Shown piece by piece: positions 33,229-42,525 of a stretch of DNA of 64,000 nucleotides (positions are counted from its first letter, which is position 1; each line of letters opens with the position of its first letter). The notes below the pieces were generated by a model. That model had not been told where the DNA came from, searched no databases, and worked only from the letters and a program-made list of their open reading frames with translations. Origin of the DNA: Sphingosinicella sp942492965 (GTDB taxonomy: Bacteria > Pseudomonadota > Alphaproteobacteria > Sphingomonadales > Sphingomonadaceae); contig OW818656.1 of the NCBI GenBank assembly GCA_942492965.1, forward strand, positions 3,844,001-3,908,000. Reading direction: 5' to 3'. The translations under genes were made by a program, and so were the position numbers.

Positions 33229-36203
33229 AGCGTCACGTCCTCGATCGAAAGCAGGCTGGCGTTGCCGCCTGCCGAGGTCGTGTCGATGCTGACCGTGCGC
33301 TCCACCGCGAAACGCGGCAGATAGTGTGGCCCGCCCGCTTTCGGCCCGGTGCCTGAGAGGCCTTCGCCGCCGAACGGCTGCGAGCCGACGATGGCGCCGA
33401 TCATCGAGCGGTTGACATAGACGTTGCCGACGCGCGCTGCCGCCACCGTGCGGTCGCAGCGGCTGGCGATGCGACTGTGGAGCCCCATGGTGAGGCCGTA
33501 GCCGCTGCGGTTGATGCGCGCGATGGTCTCGTCGAGCGTGCCGGTCTTCCACGTCGTGACGTGCAGGATCGGGCCGAACCACTCCTTCGTCAGATCCTTG
33601 ATGCTGTCGAGGCGGATCACGGTCGGCGCGACGAAGCGGCCTTCGGGAACCGGGACCGTGTGCAGCCAGCGGTCCGCCACCGACAGGCGGTAGTCTTCGA
33701 GCTTCCGGTAAGCCGCATCATCGATCACCGGGCCGACATCGGTGCGCGGATCGGCGGGGTCGCCGACGACGAGCGTGTCCATCGCGCCCTTGAGCATCTC
33801 AAGCGTGCGGTCGAGCACGTCTTCCTGCACGATAAGCAAGCGCAGCGCCGAGCAGCGCTGGCCGGCGGAACGGAAGGCTGACGTCACGACGTCAGCGATC
33901 ACCTGCTCGGGAAGCGCGGTCGAATCGACGATCATCGCGTTGAGACCGCCGGTTTCGGCGATGAGCGGCACGATCGGGCGCGCGTCGTCTGCCACAAGGC
34001 TGCGCGCGATCGCCTTGGCCGTGCCGGTCGATCCCGTGAAGGCCACACCCATCACGCGCGGATCGGCGGTGAGGGCGTTTCCGGGCTCGGCGCCGCCGAT
34101 GACGAGCTTCAGCACGTCCTTCGGTATGCCGGCTTCGTGGGCGAGCGCGACGGCGCGCAGGGCGATGCGCGGCGTCTGCGGCGCGGGCTTGGCGACGACG
34201 CTGTTTCCGGCGACGAGCGCCGCCGTGACCTGCCCGAGGAAAATCGCGAGCGGGAAGTTCCACGGCGCGATGCAGGCGAACACGCCGCGGCCTTCGAGGC
34301 GCATCGTGTTGCTCTCGCCCGTGGGGCCGGGCAGTTCGATGGGCGCGAACTCTGCGCGCGCCTGATTGGCGTAGTAGCGGCAGAAGTCGGCGGCTTCGCG
34401 GACTTCGCCGATCGCGTCGCCGAGGGTCTTGCCTGCCTCGTGGACGGCAAGCGCCATCAGTTCGATACGGTGTTCCTCCAGCAGATCGGCGAGGCGATCG
34501 AGCGCGGCGGCGCGGGTTTCGACGGGGGTGCGCGACCATCCTTCGAATGCGGCGTCGGCGGCGGCGATGGCGGCGTGCACCTCCGAGACGGTCGAATCGG
34601 CGGGCGGGGCGCCGATGTCGGCGCGTGCGGCGATGGCGGATGCGGTGTCTTCGAGGGTCATGGCGTCCTGCAGATCAAGGCCTTCGCTGTTGCCGCGCAC
34701 GGCACCGAACAGGTCGGCGGGGAGGGGGATGGAGGGGTGGCGCGTGCCCTGCACCGACGCGATCTTCTCGACCGGGTCGGCGAGAAGCTCTTCCTCGGTG
34801 ACGTTCGGGTCGGCGAGCTGATGCACGAAGCTGGAGTTGGCGCCGTTTTCAAGCAGACGCCGCACGAGATAGGCGAGGAGGTCGCGGTGACCGCCGACGG
34901 GCGCGTAGATGCGGCAGTTGTAGCCGCCCTCGCGCACCAGCCGGTCGTGAAGGCCTTCGCCCATGCCGTGCAGGCGCTGGAACTCGAAGTCGCGGCGATC
35001 GCCCGCCCATTCGAGCAGCGTCGCGACGGTGAGGGCGTTGTGACTGGCAAACGCAGCGTAGATGTTTTTCGCGGCGAGCATGTCGCGCGCGCAGGCGAGG
35101 TAGGAAACGTCGGTCGCGGCCTTGCGCGTGAAGAGCGGATAATCGGAAAGCCCGGCTTCCTGCGTGCGCTTGATCTCGCTGTCCCAGTACGCGCCCTTCA
35201 CGAGGCGCACGGCGATCTTGCGGTTCGTCTCGCCGCCGATCACGTCCGCCCACGCGATGACCGCGCGGCAACGCTTCGAATAGGCCTGCACGGCCATGCC
35301 GAGCTTGTCCCAGCCGGACAGCGAGGGCGCGCGGGCGGCGGCGGCGATGATGTCGAGCGACATGACGAGCCGCTCCGATTCCTCGGCGTCGACGGTGAGG
35401 CCGATGTCCGCCTTGGCGGCGCGTTCTGCGAGTTCGACGAGCATGGCGGAAAGTTCGGGCACGCAGGTATCGGCGTGTGCGGTTTCGTAGCGCGGGTGGA
35501 GCGCGGAGAGTTTTACCGAGATGCTGTGATCACGGCCCTTGCTGCCCTTGCCGATGGCGTCGATCGCATCCGCGTAGGAGCGGAAGTAGCGCTCTGCGTC
35601 GGCCCGCGTGCGCGCCGCCTCGCCGAGCATGTCGAAGCTGGCGACGAAGCCGGTGTGATCCTTGTCGTTCGCGCGTTCCAGCGCCTCCTCGATCGTGCGG
35701 CCCATCACGAACACCTGCCCCATCAGGCGCATCGCCGTGCCGACGGCGGTGCGCACCACGGGCTCGCCGACGCGGCCGACCAGGCGCTTCAGCGTCGATC
35801 CGCTCTCGCCGACGAGCGAGCGGGTGACGACGAGACCCCATGTCGCGCCGTTGACGAGTGTTGAATCGGATTTGCCCGCGTGCGCCGACCAGTCGGCGGT
35901 GCCGAGCTTGTCGCGAATGAGGAGGTCGGCGGTTTCGGCATCCGGCACGCGCAGGAACGCTTCGGCGAGCGCGAGGAGGGCGATGCCCTCGTCGGTGTTG
36001 AGGCGGTATTCCTGAAGGAAGCGGTTGACCCAGCCGCTCGACTGCGCGGCGCGGAGTTCGTCGAGGAGGCCCGCGGCGCGCGCGGTGATCCGGCCCCTTG
36101 CCGCTGCATCGACGCGCGCAGCCTCGCACAGCGGCAGGATCACGTCCGGCTCGGGCGCGCGGTGCAGGCGCTGCATATCGGCAAGGATGTCGGCGATGGG
36201 CAT
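33225..36203 (-). CDS. putA: Bifunctional proline dehydrogenase / glutamate semialdehyde dehydrogenase
   Basis: A 992-residue PutA that oxidises proline to glutamate. The N-terminal proline dehydrogenase (FAD) barrel includes SVKLSALHPRYE, VRLVKGAYWDSEIK and REGGYNCRIYAPVGGHRDLLAYLVRRLLENGANSSFVH. The C-terminal aldehyde dehydrogenase has FACIAPWNFPLAIF, the GSTGTAKAI loop, the catalytic Cys in FRSAGQRCSALR, and the late EWFGPILHV. It lacks the ribbon-helix-helix DNA-binding domain of enteric PutA, so regulation is left to the divergent Lrp-type gene. Length is normal for short PutA. Confidence 0.96.
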   Translation of the reverse strand: MPIADILADMQRLHRAPEPDVILPLCEAARVDAAARGRITARAAGLLDELRAAQSSGWVNRFLQEYRLNTDEGIALLALAEAFLRVPDAETADLLIRDKLGTADWSAHAGKSDSTLVNGATWGLVVTRSLVGESGSTLKRLVGRVGEPVVRTAVGTAMRLMGQVFVMGRTIEEALERANDKDHTGFVASFDMLGEAARTRADAERYFRSYADAIDAIGKGSKGRDHSISVKLSALHPRYETAHADTCVPELSAMLVELAERAAKADIGLTVDAEESERLVMSLDIIAAAARAPSLSGWDKLGMAVQAYSKRCRAVIAWADVIGGETNRKIAVRLVKGAYWDSEIKRTQEAGLSDYPLFTRKAATDVSYLACARDMLAAKNIYAAFASHNALTVATLLEWAGDRRDFEFQRLHGMGEGLHDRLVREGGYNCRIYAPVGGHRDLLAYLVRRLLENGANSSFVHQLADPNVTEEELLADPVEKIASVQGTRHPSIPLPADLFGAVRGNSEGLDLQDAMTLEDTASAIAARADIGAPPADSTVSEVHAAIAAADAAFEGWSRTPVETRAAALDRLADLLEEHRIELMALAVHEAGKTLGDAIGEVREAADFCRYYANQARAEFAPIELPGPTGESNTMRLEGRGVFACIAPWNFPLAIFLGQVTAALVAGNSVVAKPAPQTPRIALRAVALAHEAGIPKDVLKLVIGGAEPGNALTADPRVMGVAFTGSTGTAKAIARSLVADDARPIVPLIAETGGLNAMIVDSTALPEQVIADVVTSAFRSAGQRCSALRLLIVQEDVLDRTLEMLKGAMDTLVVGDPADPRTDVGPVIDDAAYRKLEDYRLSVADRWLHTVPVPEGRFVAPTVIRLDSIKDLTKEWFGPILHVTTWKTGTLDETIARINRSGYGLTMGLHSRIASRCDRTVAAARVGNVYVNRSMIGAIVGSQPFGGEGLSGTGPKAGGPHYLPRFAVERTVSIDTTSAGGNASLLSIEDVTL

Positions 36204-36278
36204 GACGGGTCTTTCGCTGATGATCCTTCGATAATGCCAGCGAATGTGGAAAATGTGCTTTGTATTTTTGGTGAGATG

Positions 36279-36294
36279 TCGGAATTATATCCGA
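36279..36294. promoter_or_regulatory. Palindrome between putA and its regulator
   Basis: TCGGA-attata-TCCGA, a 16-base palindrome in an AT-rich patch 32 bases before the regulator start; a plausible Lrp/PutR operator. Confidence 0.5.
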
Positions 36295-36325
36295 TGAATT
36301 ATCATTTCGCCGAAGAAGGTTCGTA

Positions 36326-36784
36326 ATGATGATCGATGCCGTGGATCGCGCCATCCTGCGCACGCTGCAGGAAGACGGGCGCATCACCAACCAGGCGCTC
36401 GCCGAACGCTGCAACCTGTCGCCCGCCGCCTGTCATGAACGCGTGCGGCGGCTGCGCGAGAAGGGGTATATCGTCGGCACGGTCGCGGTGCTCGACCCCG
36501 TGCTGCTTGATTGCGCGCTGCTGATTTTCGTCGAGGTGCTGCTCGACCGCACGACATCGGACGTTTTCGACGATTTCGCTGCCGCCGTCCGGCGGATGCC
36601 CGCCGTGCTCGAATGCCACATGGTGGCGGGCGGGTTCGATTACCTCATCAAGGCGCGCGTGAAGGACATGGCGGCCTACCGCGCCTTCCTCGGCGATACG
36701 CTCGTCGATCTGCCTGGGGTGCGGGAAACGCGGACCTATGCGGTGCTTGAAGAGGTCAAGAATACTCACGTTTTGCCTATCTAG
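36326..36784 (+). CDS. Lrp/AsnC-family regulator, probable PutR
   Basis: A 152-residue regulator with an N-terminal HTH (LQEDGRITNQALAERCNLSPAACHERVRRLREKGYI) and a C-terminal RAM ligand-binding domain (VECHMVAGGFDYLIKARV-like). It is divergent from putA, the position typical of PutR, which activates proline use. Two start ATGs (36326, 36329) lie next to each other. Confidence 0.88.
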   Translation: MMIDAVDRAILRTLQEDGRITNQALAERCNLSPAACHERVRRLREKGYIVGTVAVLDPVLLDCALLIFVEVLLDRTTSDVFDDFAAAVRRMPAVLECHMVAGGFDYLIKARVKDMAAYRAFLGDTLVDLPGVRETRTYAVLEEVKNTHVLPI

Positions 36785-36833
36785 GCATGGTGGCCACGGC
36801 ATCCTAAGCCGGGCGCGAAAAAGGGAGGTGTGG

Positions 36834-37286
36834 ATGACGGTTTCGGTGCAGGACTACAAGGCCATGATCGGCACGGAACTCGGTGTTTCGCGCTGGTTCG
36901 AAGTCGATCAGAAACGGATCGATACGTTCGCAGAATGCACTGAGGACTTTCAGTTCATCCATGTCGATTCCCAGCGCGCTGCGGAAACACCCTTCGGCGG
37001 CACCATCGCCCACGGATTCCTTACGCTGTCGTTGCTTTCGGCCATGGCTTACGAGCTGTTCCCGAAGCTTGAAGGCGCGAAGATGGGCGTGAACTACGGC
37101 ATGAACAAGCTGCGCTTCCTCGCCCCCGTGCGTTCGGGCAAGCGCGTTCGCGGGCGCATGAAGCTGCTCGACGTGACGGAACGAAATCCGGGTGTTTTGC
37201 AATCCACCTACGAGGTGGTTGTTGAGATCGAGGGCGAGGACAAGCCCGCACTGCTGGCCGAATGGGTCGGCCTCACCTACGTATAA
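36834..37286 (+). CDS. MaoC-like (R)-specific enoyl-CoA hydratase
   Basis: A 150-residue hot-dog-fold protein. The hydratase-2 motif with catalytic Asp and His is visible in TEDFQFIHVD and GGTIAHGFLTLSLL. It should hydrate a trans-enoyl-CoA in fatty acid or PHA metabolism. GGGAGGTG precedes the ATG at 36834. The thiolase gene follows 24 bases later and is likely cotranscribed. Confidence 0.88.
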   Translation: MTVSVQDYKAMIGTELGVSRWFEVDQKRIDTFAECTEDFQFIHVDSQRAAETPFGGTIAHGFLTLSLLSAMAYELFPKLEGAKMGVNYGMNKLRFLAPVRSGKRVRGRMKLLDVTERNPGVLQSTYEVVVEIEGEDKPALLAEWVGLTYV

Positions 37287-37310
37287 GATTCAGGAACAGG
37301 AGACTTTCCC

Positions 37311-38492
37311 ATGCGCGAAGCCGTTATCGTTTCCACCGCCCGCACGCCGATCGGCAAGGCCTATCGCGGCGCCTTCAACGCCACGCCGTCGCCGACGCTC
37401 GCGGGCCATGCCGTGAAGCACGCGGTGGCGCGCGCGGGGATCGATCCCGCGGAGGTGGACGACTGCATCTTCGGCTCGGCCATACTGCAGGGCGTGCAGG
37501 CGCCGTGCATCGGGCGGCTTGCGGCGCTGCGCGGCGGGCTGCCGGTTACGGTGGCGGGCATGGCGCTCGATCGCCAGTGCGCGAGCGGCCTGATGGCGAT
37601 CGCGACGGCGGCGAAGCAAGTGATCGTCGACGGGATGCAGATCGTGGTGGGCGGCGGCGTCGAGTCGATCTCGATGGTGCAGAACGAGAAGATGCGGGTG
37701 GAGCCCGACATGAGCCTGATCGAGATGCACCCGGCGGCCTACATGCCGATGATCGACACCGCCGAGATCGTGGCCAAGCGCTACAACATCAGCCGCGACG
37801 CGTGCGATGATTTCGCCTTCCAGTCGCAGCAGCGCACGGCGGCGGCGCAGCAGGCGGGACGCTTCGACGACGAGATCGTGCCGCTGCCCTCCGTGATGGT
37901 GATGAAGAACAAGGAGACGGGCGAGGTCACCAAGCACGAGGTGACGCTCACCAAGGACGAGGGCAACCGCCCCGAGACGACGCTCGAAGGCCTGAAGGGC
38001 CTGCAGCCCGTGCGCGGCCCGGGCCACAATGTGACGGCGGGGAACGCGAGCCAGCTTTCGGACGGCGCCTCGGCTTCGCTCGTGATGGAGGCGAAGGAGG
38101 CGGAACGCCGGGGCCTGAAGCCGCTCGGCCGCTATGTCGGCATGGCGGTGGCGGGTGTCGCGCCCGACGAGATGGGCATCGGGCCGGTGTTCGCGATCCC
38201 GAAGCTTTTGAAGCAGAACGGCCTGAAGATCGACGACATTGGCCTCTGGGAGCTGAACGAGGCGTTCGCGGTGCAGGCGCTTTACTGCCGCGACAAGCTC
38301 GGCATCGATCCCGAGAAGTTCAACGTGGATGGCGGGGCGATTTCGGTCGGGCACCCCTACGGCATGTCGGGCGCGCGGCTCACCGGCCATGCGCTGATCG
38401 AGGGGCGTCGGCGCGGCGCGAAATACGTTGTCGTCACGATGTGCATCGGCGGCGGGCAGGGCGCGGCTGGCCTGTTTGAGGTTTACAGCTGA
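37311..38492 (+). CDS. Acetyl-CoA acyltransferase (thiolase)
   Basis: A 393-residue thiolase. The nucleophilic Cys is in DRQCASGLMAI (near 88), the acid/base His in AISVGHPYGMSGAR, the second Cys in VTMCIGGGQGAAG, with the GGGVES and NEAF motifs. It cleaves 3-ketoacyl-CoA in beta-oxidation, or condenses acetyl-CoA; the direction is not decided by sequence. CAGGAG precedes the start. It probably pairs with the MaoC hydratase upstream. Confidence 0.92.
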   Translation: MREAVIVSTARTPIGKAYRGAFNATPSPTLAGHAVKHAVARAGIDPAEVDDCIFGSAILQGVQAPCIGRLAALRGGLPVTVAGMALDRQCASGLMAIATAAKQVIVDGMQIVVGGGVESISMVQNEKMRVEPDMSLIEMHPAAYMPMIDTAEIVAKRYNISRDACDDFAFQSQQRTAAAQQAGRFDDEIVPLPSVMVMKNKETGEVTKHEVTLTKDEGNRPETTLEGLKGLQPVRGPGHNVTAGNASQLSDGASASLVMEAKEAERRGLKPLGRYVGMAVAGVAPDEMGIGPVFAIPKLLKQNGLKIDDIGLWELNEAFAVQALYCRDKLGIDPEKFNVDGGAISVGHPYGMSGARLTGHALIEGRRRGAKYVVVTMCIGGGQGAAGLFEVYS

Positions 38493-38534
38493 TCGGCAAC
38501 GATCCGCTAACCATTTTCGTGCCAGAATCGGGAC

Positions 38535-38828
38535 ATGTCGAACACACCCGATAATCACCGGAATGCTGCACGAGCCGCGACGAATTATCTGGCCAGGATG
38601 GATTACCGTCGTGGCCAGGTGACGGCGCGCGTCATCGACATGTCGATGACGGGCGCCCGTCTGGCCACGCACGAGCAGATTGCGATCGGCGAGCGGGTCG
38701 TGCTGACGACGGTGCGCATGGGTATACGGTCCGGGGTCGTCGTGCGCTTTAACGATGGCGAACTCGGCATCCGTTTCACGGACGAGATCGCCGAGGCGCA
38801 CGAAGCGCGCATGGCAGCCGCGAGCTAA
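38535..38828 (+). CDS. PilZ-domain protein
   Basis: A 97-residue protein that is almost entirely a PilZ domain, the cyclic-di-GMP receptor fold. It shows the N-terminal RMDYRRGQVTARVIDMSMTGARL motif, with the Arg pair and the D-x-S-x-x-G element, then VVVRFNDGELGIRF. c-di-GMP binding is likely but depends on the full RxxxR motif, which is only partly matched. It converges with glk. Confidence 0.8.
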   Translation: MSNTPDNHRNAARAATNYLARMDYRRGQVTARVIDMSMTGARLATHEQIAIGERVVLTTVRMGIRSGVVVRFNDGELGIRFTDEIAEAHEARMAAAS

Positions 38829-39769
38829 GCGGCCGCATACTCCTGTGCGAACGCGGCCGCGGCGCCGACAAGGCCGGTGTGCATGTGCGTGACCAGCCTG
38901 ACCGGAATCTGCTGCATCCGCGCGCCGTAGCGCCCCTTGTCGATAAAACGCGCATGAAAGCCTGATGCGCGAAGCCGCGTTTTCGCGCGGTTTGAAAGCC
39001 CGCCCACGATGCCCACACCCATCGCGCCGTGCGCGAGCGCGATGTCGCCAGCGACTGCCCCGTAAATCATCGCGAAGCGGTTGAACGCGTCCATCTCGCC
39101 CGCGAGCGCGGCGGCCCAGAGGTCGGCATCGCTCATCGGCGCGGCTTCGCGATCGAGCGCGGCGCGGATCGCGGCGAGGCCCGGGCCGGAGACGAGCCGT
39201 TCGCTCGAGACACGGCCATACATCTGCCGCAGCGCGGGCATCATCGCCTCTTCGACGGCATCGAGCGGCGCGAAAGCGATGTGCGCGGCCTCCGTTTCCA
39301 CGACTTCGACTCGCCCGCCGCGCCGGAGCAGGATGGCGCTGCCGAGGCCGGTGCCCGGCCCGATCACGCTCACCGGGTGGTCAAGCGGGAGCGGCACGTC
39401 GGGGCCGAAAAGATGCTCGGTCCACGCATGTCCGAGCGTGGCGACGCCGTGTGCCATCGCGCCGAAATCGTTGAGCAGGGTCAGTCTTTCGAGGCCCAAC
39501 CGTCCGGCGAGTCCGGCGCGCTGGATCTTCCAGTCGTTGTTCACGAAGGCAAGCACATCGCCCGCGATGGGGGCCGCCACGGCAATCGCTGCGGCGTTCG
39601 GCAGCGCATGGCCGAAGAGGGCGGGAAGGGCAGCCCAAGCCGCTTCAAGCCCTTCGAAGTCCGCGCTTTTCAGCGTCACCGGCGTACCGAGTTCGCATCG
39701 CCCGCCTGCGATCTCGGCGATCGCGAAGCGGGCGTGCGTGCCGCCGATATCGGCTGCGACGATCCTCAT
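38825..39769 (-). CDS. glk: Glucokinase
   Basis: A 314-residue ATP glucokinase of the bacterial Glk family. The phosphate-binding start AADIGGTHARFAIAE, NNDWKI with the conserved Asp, LLNDFGAMAHG and the adenosine motif IGPGTGLGSAI are visible. It phosphorylates glucose for the Entner-Doudoroff pathway. It starts seven bases after pgl ends, so the two are an operon; zwf and edd are not in this window. Confidence 0.94.
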   Translation of the reverse strand: MRIVAADIGGTHARFAIAEIAGGRCELGTPVTLKSADFEGLEAAWAALPALFGHALPNAAAIAVAAPIAGDVLAFVNNDWKIQRAGLAGRLGLERLTLLNDFGAMAHGVATLGHAWTEHLFGPDVPLPLDHPVSVIGPGTGLGSAILLRRGGRVEVVETEAAHIAFAPLDAVEEAMMPALRQMYGRVSSERLVSGPGLAAIRAALDREAAPMSDADLWAAALAGEMDAFNRFAMIYGAVAGDIALAHGAMGVGIVGGLSNRAKTRLRASGFHARFIDKGRYGARMQQIPVRLVTHMHTGLVGAAAAFAQEYAAA

Positions 39770-39776
39770 CGCGCCG

Positions 39777-40481
39777 TCAGGCGGGGCACCAGTGAATGTC
39801 GACCGGGACGGTGACTTCGGCGAGCACGCGGCCGATCGGCGTGTCCGAAAGCGGCCCGTCCTCCAGCGCCTTTTCGAGCACCGCCTTCGCCTCGTCGCCT
39901 TGGAGCGCGAGGATGAGCGTGCGCGCCGAGGTGATCGCGGCGCGGGTCAGCGTCACGCGCGCCACCGGCGCGTCCTTCGGCAGCGGATCGGGCATCACGC
40001 CGATCGCGCGGCGCGCCTTCGGGCCGTTCAGCGCCTCGTCGAGATCGGGGCCCCGGAAGATGCCCGCCGTCTCGCCGTTCGCGCCGACATCGAGCCACAC
40101 GAGATCGGGCGGCCATTGCAGGTCTTCGAGCCGCGCGTCGGCGGCGCGGCCAGCCGCCTTGTAATCGGCGTTTTCGCTGCCGATGGGCAGCACGCGCGCG
40201 CCTTTCGGCAGGAAGATGCGGGCGAGCGCGGCGGCGGCGGACAGCGGACTATCGACCGCGACGAGGCAGTCGCCGGTCGGCACGATGGTAACGCGTTTCC
40301 AGTCGAACTTCGCTTTCGCGACCTCTTTCAGCACTATGAGCGCGATGCCGCTGCCGGGCACGGCGATCAGCGCCTGCCCGCGCGCATCAATGGCGCTTTC
40401 GATAATGAACTGGATGTCGCCCGCCGCCGACGCGGCGAGTTCGGCGGAATCCTCTGCATCCCACCATTCGGCTTCAATCAT
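39777..40481 (-). CDS. pgl: 6-phosphogluconolactonase
   Basis: A 234-residue lactonase that hydrolyses 6-phosphogluconolactone to 6-phosphogluconate. Family marks are AVPGSG near residue 43, WKRVTIVPTGDCLVA, VWLDVGANGETAGIF and the terminal VDIHWCPA. AGGAG precedes the ATG at 40481; the longer upstream frame lacks family character. It is first of the pgl-glk operon. Confidence 0.92.
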   Translation of the reverse strand: MIEAEWWDAEDSAELAASAAGDIQFIIESAIDARGQALIAVPGSGIALIVLKEVAKAKFDWKRVTIVPTGDCLVAVDSPLSAAAALARIFLPKGARVLPIGSENADYKAAGRAADARLEDLQWPPDLVWLDVGANGETAGIFRGPDLDEALNGPKARRAIGVMPDPLPKDAPVARVTLTRAAITSARTLILALQGDEAKAVLEKALEDGPLSDTPIGRVLAEVTVPVDIHWCPA

Positions 40482-40599
40482 GGCTGCTCCTGCCGGAATG
40501 TTCGCTCCGAGGCCGGGCTCGAAGCGAACGATGAAGAATCGCGCCCTGTCTAACGACTGAGACGCGATTCTCCATCCGCAATTTGCCCCGCGCGACGGT

Positions 40600-42525
40600 C
40601 TATTCGGCCTGCACCGAGCCCTTGGCGGGAACGATCGCCGCGGGCTCGCCGCCCAGCGCCACCGTGACCACAGGCGTTTCCGCGCCGCCATCCGCCCGAT
40701 CGAGCGTCAGCGTCGCGGACTTCCGGTTACCCGCTTTGTCCTTCAGCACCGCAGTGACGCTTGCCCAGCCTTTGGCGGTCTGGACCGTGCCGAGCCGATC
40801 GGCGGTCCACACCGTTCCCGACTTCACGTCCTTCAGTTTCACCGTGCCGACGGCGAAGCGTTCGCCTGCCGCCTGCTTCGCGGTGAGGGTGATGCTGTAA
40901 TCCGCCGACTGTCCGTTCGCCGTGAAGGCGCGTGCCTTTGAGGCGGTATTCATCGGGCGGCTCGGCATGTGCGCGTCGCGCAGCAGCACCGCGCCTGATT
41001 TCGCGCCCGTCGCGGCACCGCCCTCCAGCGCCGGCACGCCGTTGACGATGACGTGGCGGACACCATCCGATGGCAGCGTCGGCGCGTTGAAGGTCGCGTG
41101 GTCGCGCACGGTCTTTGGATCGAAGACCATCACGTCCGCGCGCATACCCGGCGCGATATGGCCGCGATCGACCATGCCGATGATCGCGGCGGGCAGTGCG
41201 CTCATCTTGCGGACTGCGTCTTCCATCGTGATCGTGCCGGTGTCGCGCACATAATGGCCGAGGATTTTCGGAAAGCTGCCGAAGTAGCGCGGATGGCCGC
41301 GGTTCTTGATCGAGGCGCCGCAATCGCAGGCGACCGCCGTGTCGGGATATTGCAGGAAGGCGATCACGTCCTTCTCGTCGCCAAACGTCATGTTGGCGCG
41401 GGTGTAGGGGTCGCGTTCCAGCGTGCGGAGCACCGCCTCGCCGGCACGGATGTTTTCGGCGGCCATGATGTCGGTGAGCCGCTTGCCGAGATCGGGGAGG
41501 GCAATGCCTTCGGCGCCGCCGAGGCGCGTTGCCATCGCATATTCCGCCGCCTCGACGAGTTGCGGGCGGAGCTTCGGATCCTTGAAGCGCGCGAGCATCG
41601 CGTCGCGCCCGCCGTCCGCCGCCCAGCCGGGGACGAGGAAGGCCTGCAGCATCGTCTGCCCGGCAAGATACGGATAGATGTCGATCGCCGTCCACGCCCC
41701 GCGCGCGGTGGCGGCGGAGACCATTTCGAGCACCTTCGGCGCGTTGCCGCGCTCCTTGCCCGCGCTCTTGATGTGCGTGATGACGGGAACGAGCCCCGCC
41801 TTCTCGCCGATCAGCACGGTTTCTTCCATGCCCTTGAACGAGCTGAGATTATCCTCCGGGCGCAGGCGGTCGTGGTTGGGGAAATTGGTGCGCCACGGCT
41901 TTGCGACGGAGACGATGTCGATCACCTCTTCCGTTTTCGCATAGTAGGACGGGCGGTAATCGAGACCCGAGGCGACGCCCCACGCGCCCGCCTTCAGGTT
42001 CTTTTCGATCGCGGCCTTCATCGATGCGATTTGCCCCGGCGTCGGGCGCAGGTCGCGGTCGCCCATCGCGTCCCGCCACACGGCGTTGAAGCCGACGTAG
42101 GCGCCGATGTTCTCGGCAAGCCCGTTCGCGGCCATCTCGGGGAGCTGCGCGGCGATATCGTTGCCGCCGCCGCCGTCGGCATTGATGATCTCGGTGGTGA
42201 CGCCCTGCGTCAGCATGTTCACCGCGGTCGAGACGCCTTCTGGCTCGGCATGGCTGTGGATGTTGATGAAGCCGGGCGCGACGACGAGCCCGGCGGCGTC
42301 GATGGTCTTCGCGGCTTTCGCCTTGCCGATATTTCCAACGGCAACAATGTGTCCGCCCGCGATTGCGACATCGCCGCGATAGGCGGCAAGGCCGCTGCCG
42401 TCGACGATGGTGCCGCCCTTGATCACGATGTCATAGGCGGCGTCCTTCGCGGCGGCCGGGAACGTGGCGGCAGAGGCAAGAAGCAGGGCCGTGCCCGCGA
42501 TACGCATGGTCGGGATCATCTTCAC
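40600..42525 (-). CDS. N-acyl-D-amino-acid deacylase family amidohydrolase (exported)
   Basis: A 641-residue amidohydrolase with a signal peptide (cut after AAAK). The metal-binding HSH motif is in PGFINIHSHAEPEG, with TGVTTEI-like glycine loops, THIKSAG and the C-terminal GMRADVMVFDP. It removes an acyl group from D-amino acids or hydrolyses D-amino-acid peptides in the periplasm. The C-terminal 130 residues form an additional beta-rich extension. Its ATG overlaps the serine hydrolase stop (ATGA), so they are coupled. Confidence 0.85.
   Translation of the reverse strand: MKMIPTMRIAGTALLLASAATFPAAAKDAAYDIVIKGGTIVDGSGLAAYRGDVAIAGGHIVAVGNIGKAKAAKTIDAAGLVVAPGFINIHSHAEPEGVSTAVNMLTQGVTTEIINADGGGGNDIAAQLPEMAANGLAENIGAYVGFNAVWRDAMGDRDLRPTPGQIASMKAAIEKNLKAGAWGVASGLDYRPSYYAKTEEVIDIVSVAKPWRTNFPNHDRLRPEDNLSSFKGMEETVLIGEKAGLVPVITHIKSAGKERGNAPKVLEMVSAATARGAWTAIDIYPYLAGQTMLQAFLVPGWAADGGRDAMLARFKDPKLRPQLVEAAEYAMATRLGGAEGIALPDLGKRLTDIMAAENIRAGEAVLRTLERDPYTRANMTFGDEKDVIAFLQYPDTAVACDCGASIKNRGHPRYFGSFPKILGHYVRDTGTITMEDAVRKMSALPAAIIGMVDRGHIAPGMRADVMVFDPKTVRDHATFNAPTLPSDGVRHVIVNGVPALEGGAATGAKSGAVLLRDAHMPSRPMNTASKARAFTANGQSADYSITLTAKQAAGERFAVGTVKLKDVKSGTVWTADRLGTVQTAKGWASVTAVLKDKAGNRKSATLTLDRADGGAETPVVTVALGGEPAAIVPAKGSVQAE

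Noticed and set aside
34137..35864. Open frame of 575 codons antisense to putA
   Set aside because: It is a shadow of putA codon bias, with no ribosome site and no recognisable domain.
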